Notes under the pieces: generated by a model
The model's input: the letters and a program-made list of their open reading frames with translations, nothing else
What the model was told of the DNA's origin: nothing
The model's database searches: none
Program-made: the position numbers and the translations under genes
Part shown: piece by piece, positions 63,269-64,000 of the stretch
How positions within the stretch are numbered: position 1 is the first letter of the stretch
How the letters are laid out: every line of letters begins with the position of its first letter
Origin: an uncultured Bacilli bacterium
Lineage (GTDB): Bacteria; Bacillota_I; Bacilli_A; RF39; UBA660
Direction: 5' to 3'
DNA: 64,000 bases
Assembly: GCA_947598325.1 (NCBI GenBank)
Contig: CANQFD010000004.1
Span: 1 to 64,000 of the forward strand

Positions 63269-63634
63269 CCATGGTGTTTTAACCATCCTAGGTTCTCCCA
63301 TTTCATCTTCATAACCCTTTGCTGCTGGGATCGCATAACCGACACAATCAACAAGTCTAATATTAGCTTCAAAATCATCAATGTTTATTTTAGCAGCATT
63401 ACTAGGCACAAATTTTGGTTCTATAGTCATAATAGTTTTACCTTGAGCAGTTTGAGGTATCTCATCTAAACATCTTTTTCTTTCATATTCATCTGTAATA
63501 TTAGGAACTACAATATTTTCCATAAATTTTTTTATAAATGTAGATTTTCCAGTTCTAACAGCACCAACTATTCCTAAATATATATCTCCACCTGTTCTTT
63601 CTGATATACTTTTAATTATATCTAATTTTTCCAT
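63269..63634 (-). CDS. spoIVA: stage IV sporulation protein A, N-terminal part (split; ORF continues 3 codons into the element and stops at 63257)
   Basis: MEKLDIIKSISERTGGDIYLGIVGAVRTGKSTFIKKFMENIVVPNI..TMTIEPKFVPSNAA..VDCVGYAIPAAKGYEDEMGEPRMVKTPW matches SpoIVA N-terminus. Confidence 0.95.
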
Positions 63635-63781
63635 TTAATCCCTACTTTCTTTACTAAACTATATGAACAAATAAAAAAGTTATTACAAGCTATACAAATT
63701 ATTTTAAAAATTTAAGTATATAATCTTTATTAAACATTAAAATAGTGATATCATGTATTACATGATAGTGAGTTGTGTTAT

Positions 63782-64000
63782 ATGCAAAGGAAAAAGAACA
63801 TAATACTTAATATTTTATTGATTATACTAGTTTTATTAACAGCAAGTTTAATATATTATAAAATAAATATATCAAAACTTGAATTTTATTTAAATGGCGC
63901 AAATGAAATTACAATGGATGTAGGAAGTAAATATAATGAACGTGGTTTTGTTGCAAAAATAAATAAGAAAGATATAAAAGAGTATGTAGTAATAGAAAGT
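63782..64000 (+). CDS. membrane-anchored protein, 5' part only (truncated by window end)
   Basis: MQRKKKNIILNILLIILVLLTASLIYYKINISKLEFYLNGANEITMDVGSKYNERGFVAKINKKDIKEYVVIES; TM plus Ig-like/DUF5011-like start; open to window edge. Confidence 0.6.
   Translation, partial: MQRKKNIILNILLIILVLLTASLIYYKINISKLEFYLNGANEITMDVGSKYNERGFVAKINKKDIKEYVVIES

Larger units (their letters stand above)
52836..63271. mobile_element. 10.43-kb skin-like intervening element inserted in spoIVA (serine recombinase, small ORF, giant M26-like protease)
   Basis: Flanked by the two halves of spoIVA; shared TGG core (CCA on plus at 52836-52838 and 63269-63271); perfect 22-bp terminal inverted repeats; recombinase at one end; excision restores the reading frame. 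Confidence 0.93.

Noticed and set aside
52836-63271. Element as a prophage or conjugative element
   Set aside because: No structural, replication or transfer genes; only recombinase, small ORF and protease gene.

Overview
AT-rich, low-GC Firmicutes-like (Bacilli/Mollicutes-like, spore-gene-bearing) chromosome segment, mostly housekeeping genes on the minus strand (gltX with T-box leader, addA/addB, uppS, recA, pgsA, rnpB, gpsB, hup, cca, alr; recU-pbp1A on plus). The outstanding feature is at 51.7-63.6 kb. The sporulation gene spoIVA is split into an N-terminal half (63269-63634) and a C-terminal half (51723-52838) by a 10.43-kb intervening element. The element has only three apparent genes: a large serine recombinase next to one end, a 38-aa ORF just upstream of it in the same operon, and a 2740-aa cell-surface M26-like (IgA1-protease/Zmp-type) metalloprotease. 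Its ends carry a perfect 22-bp inverted repeat, each 8 bp from a shared TGG core. Recombination between the two TGG copies would rejoin spoIVA exactly in frame (..RMVKTPW|YDEDIPFVEAAEIG.., 492 aa) and give a symmetric attP on the excised circle. This is a skin-like, probably developmentally excised element in spoIVA carrying a colonisation-factor-like cargo. Other notable items: a tandem array of four Fst/par-like type I toxin-antitoxin cassettes in different states of decay next to tRNA-Thr (0.7-2.0 kb), a 4632-aa repeat-rich surface protein, and a UvrD/HelD-like helicase gene that is open over its full length but has no canonical start codon.
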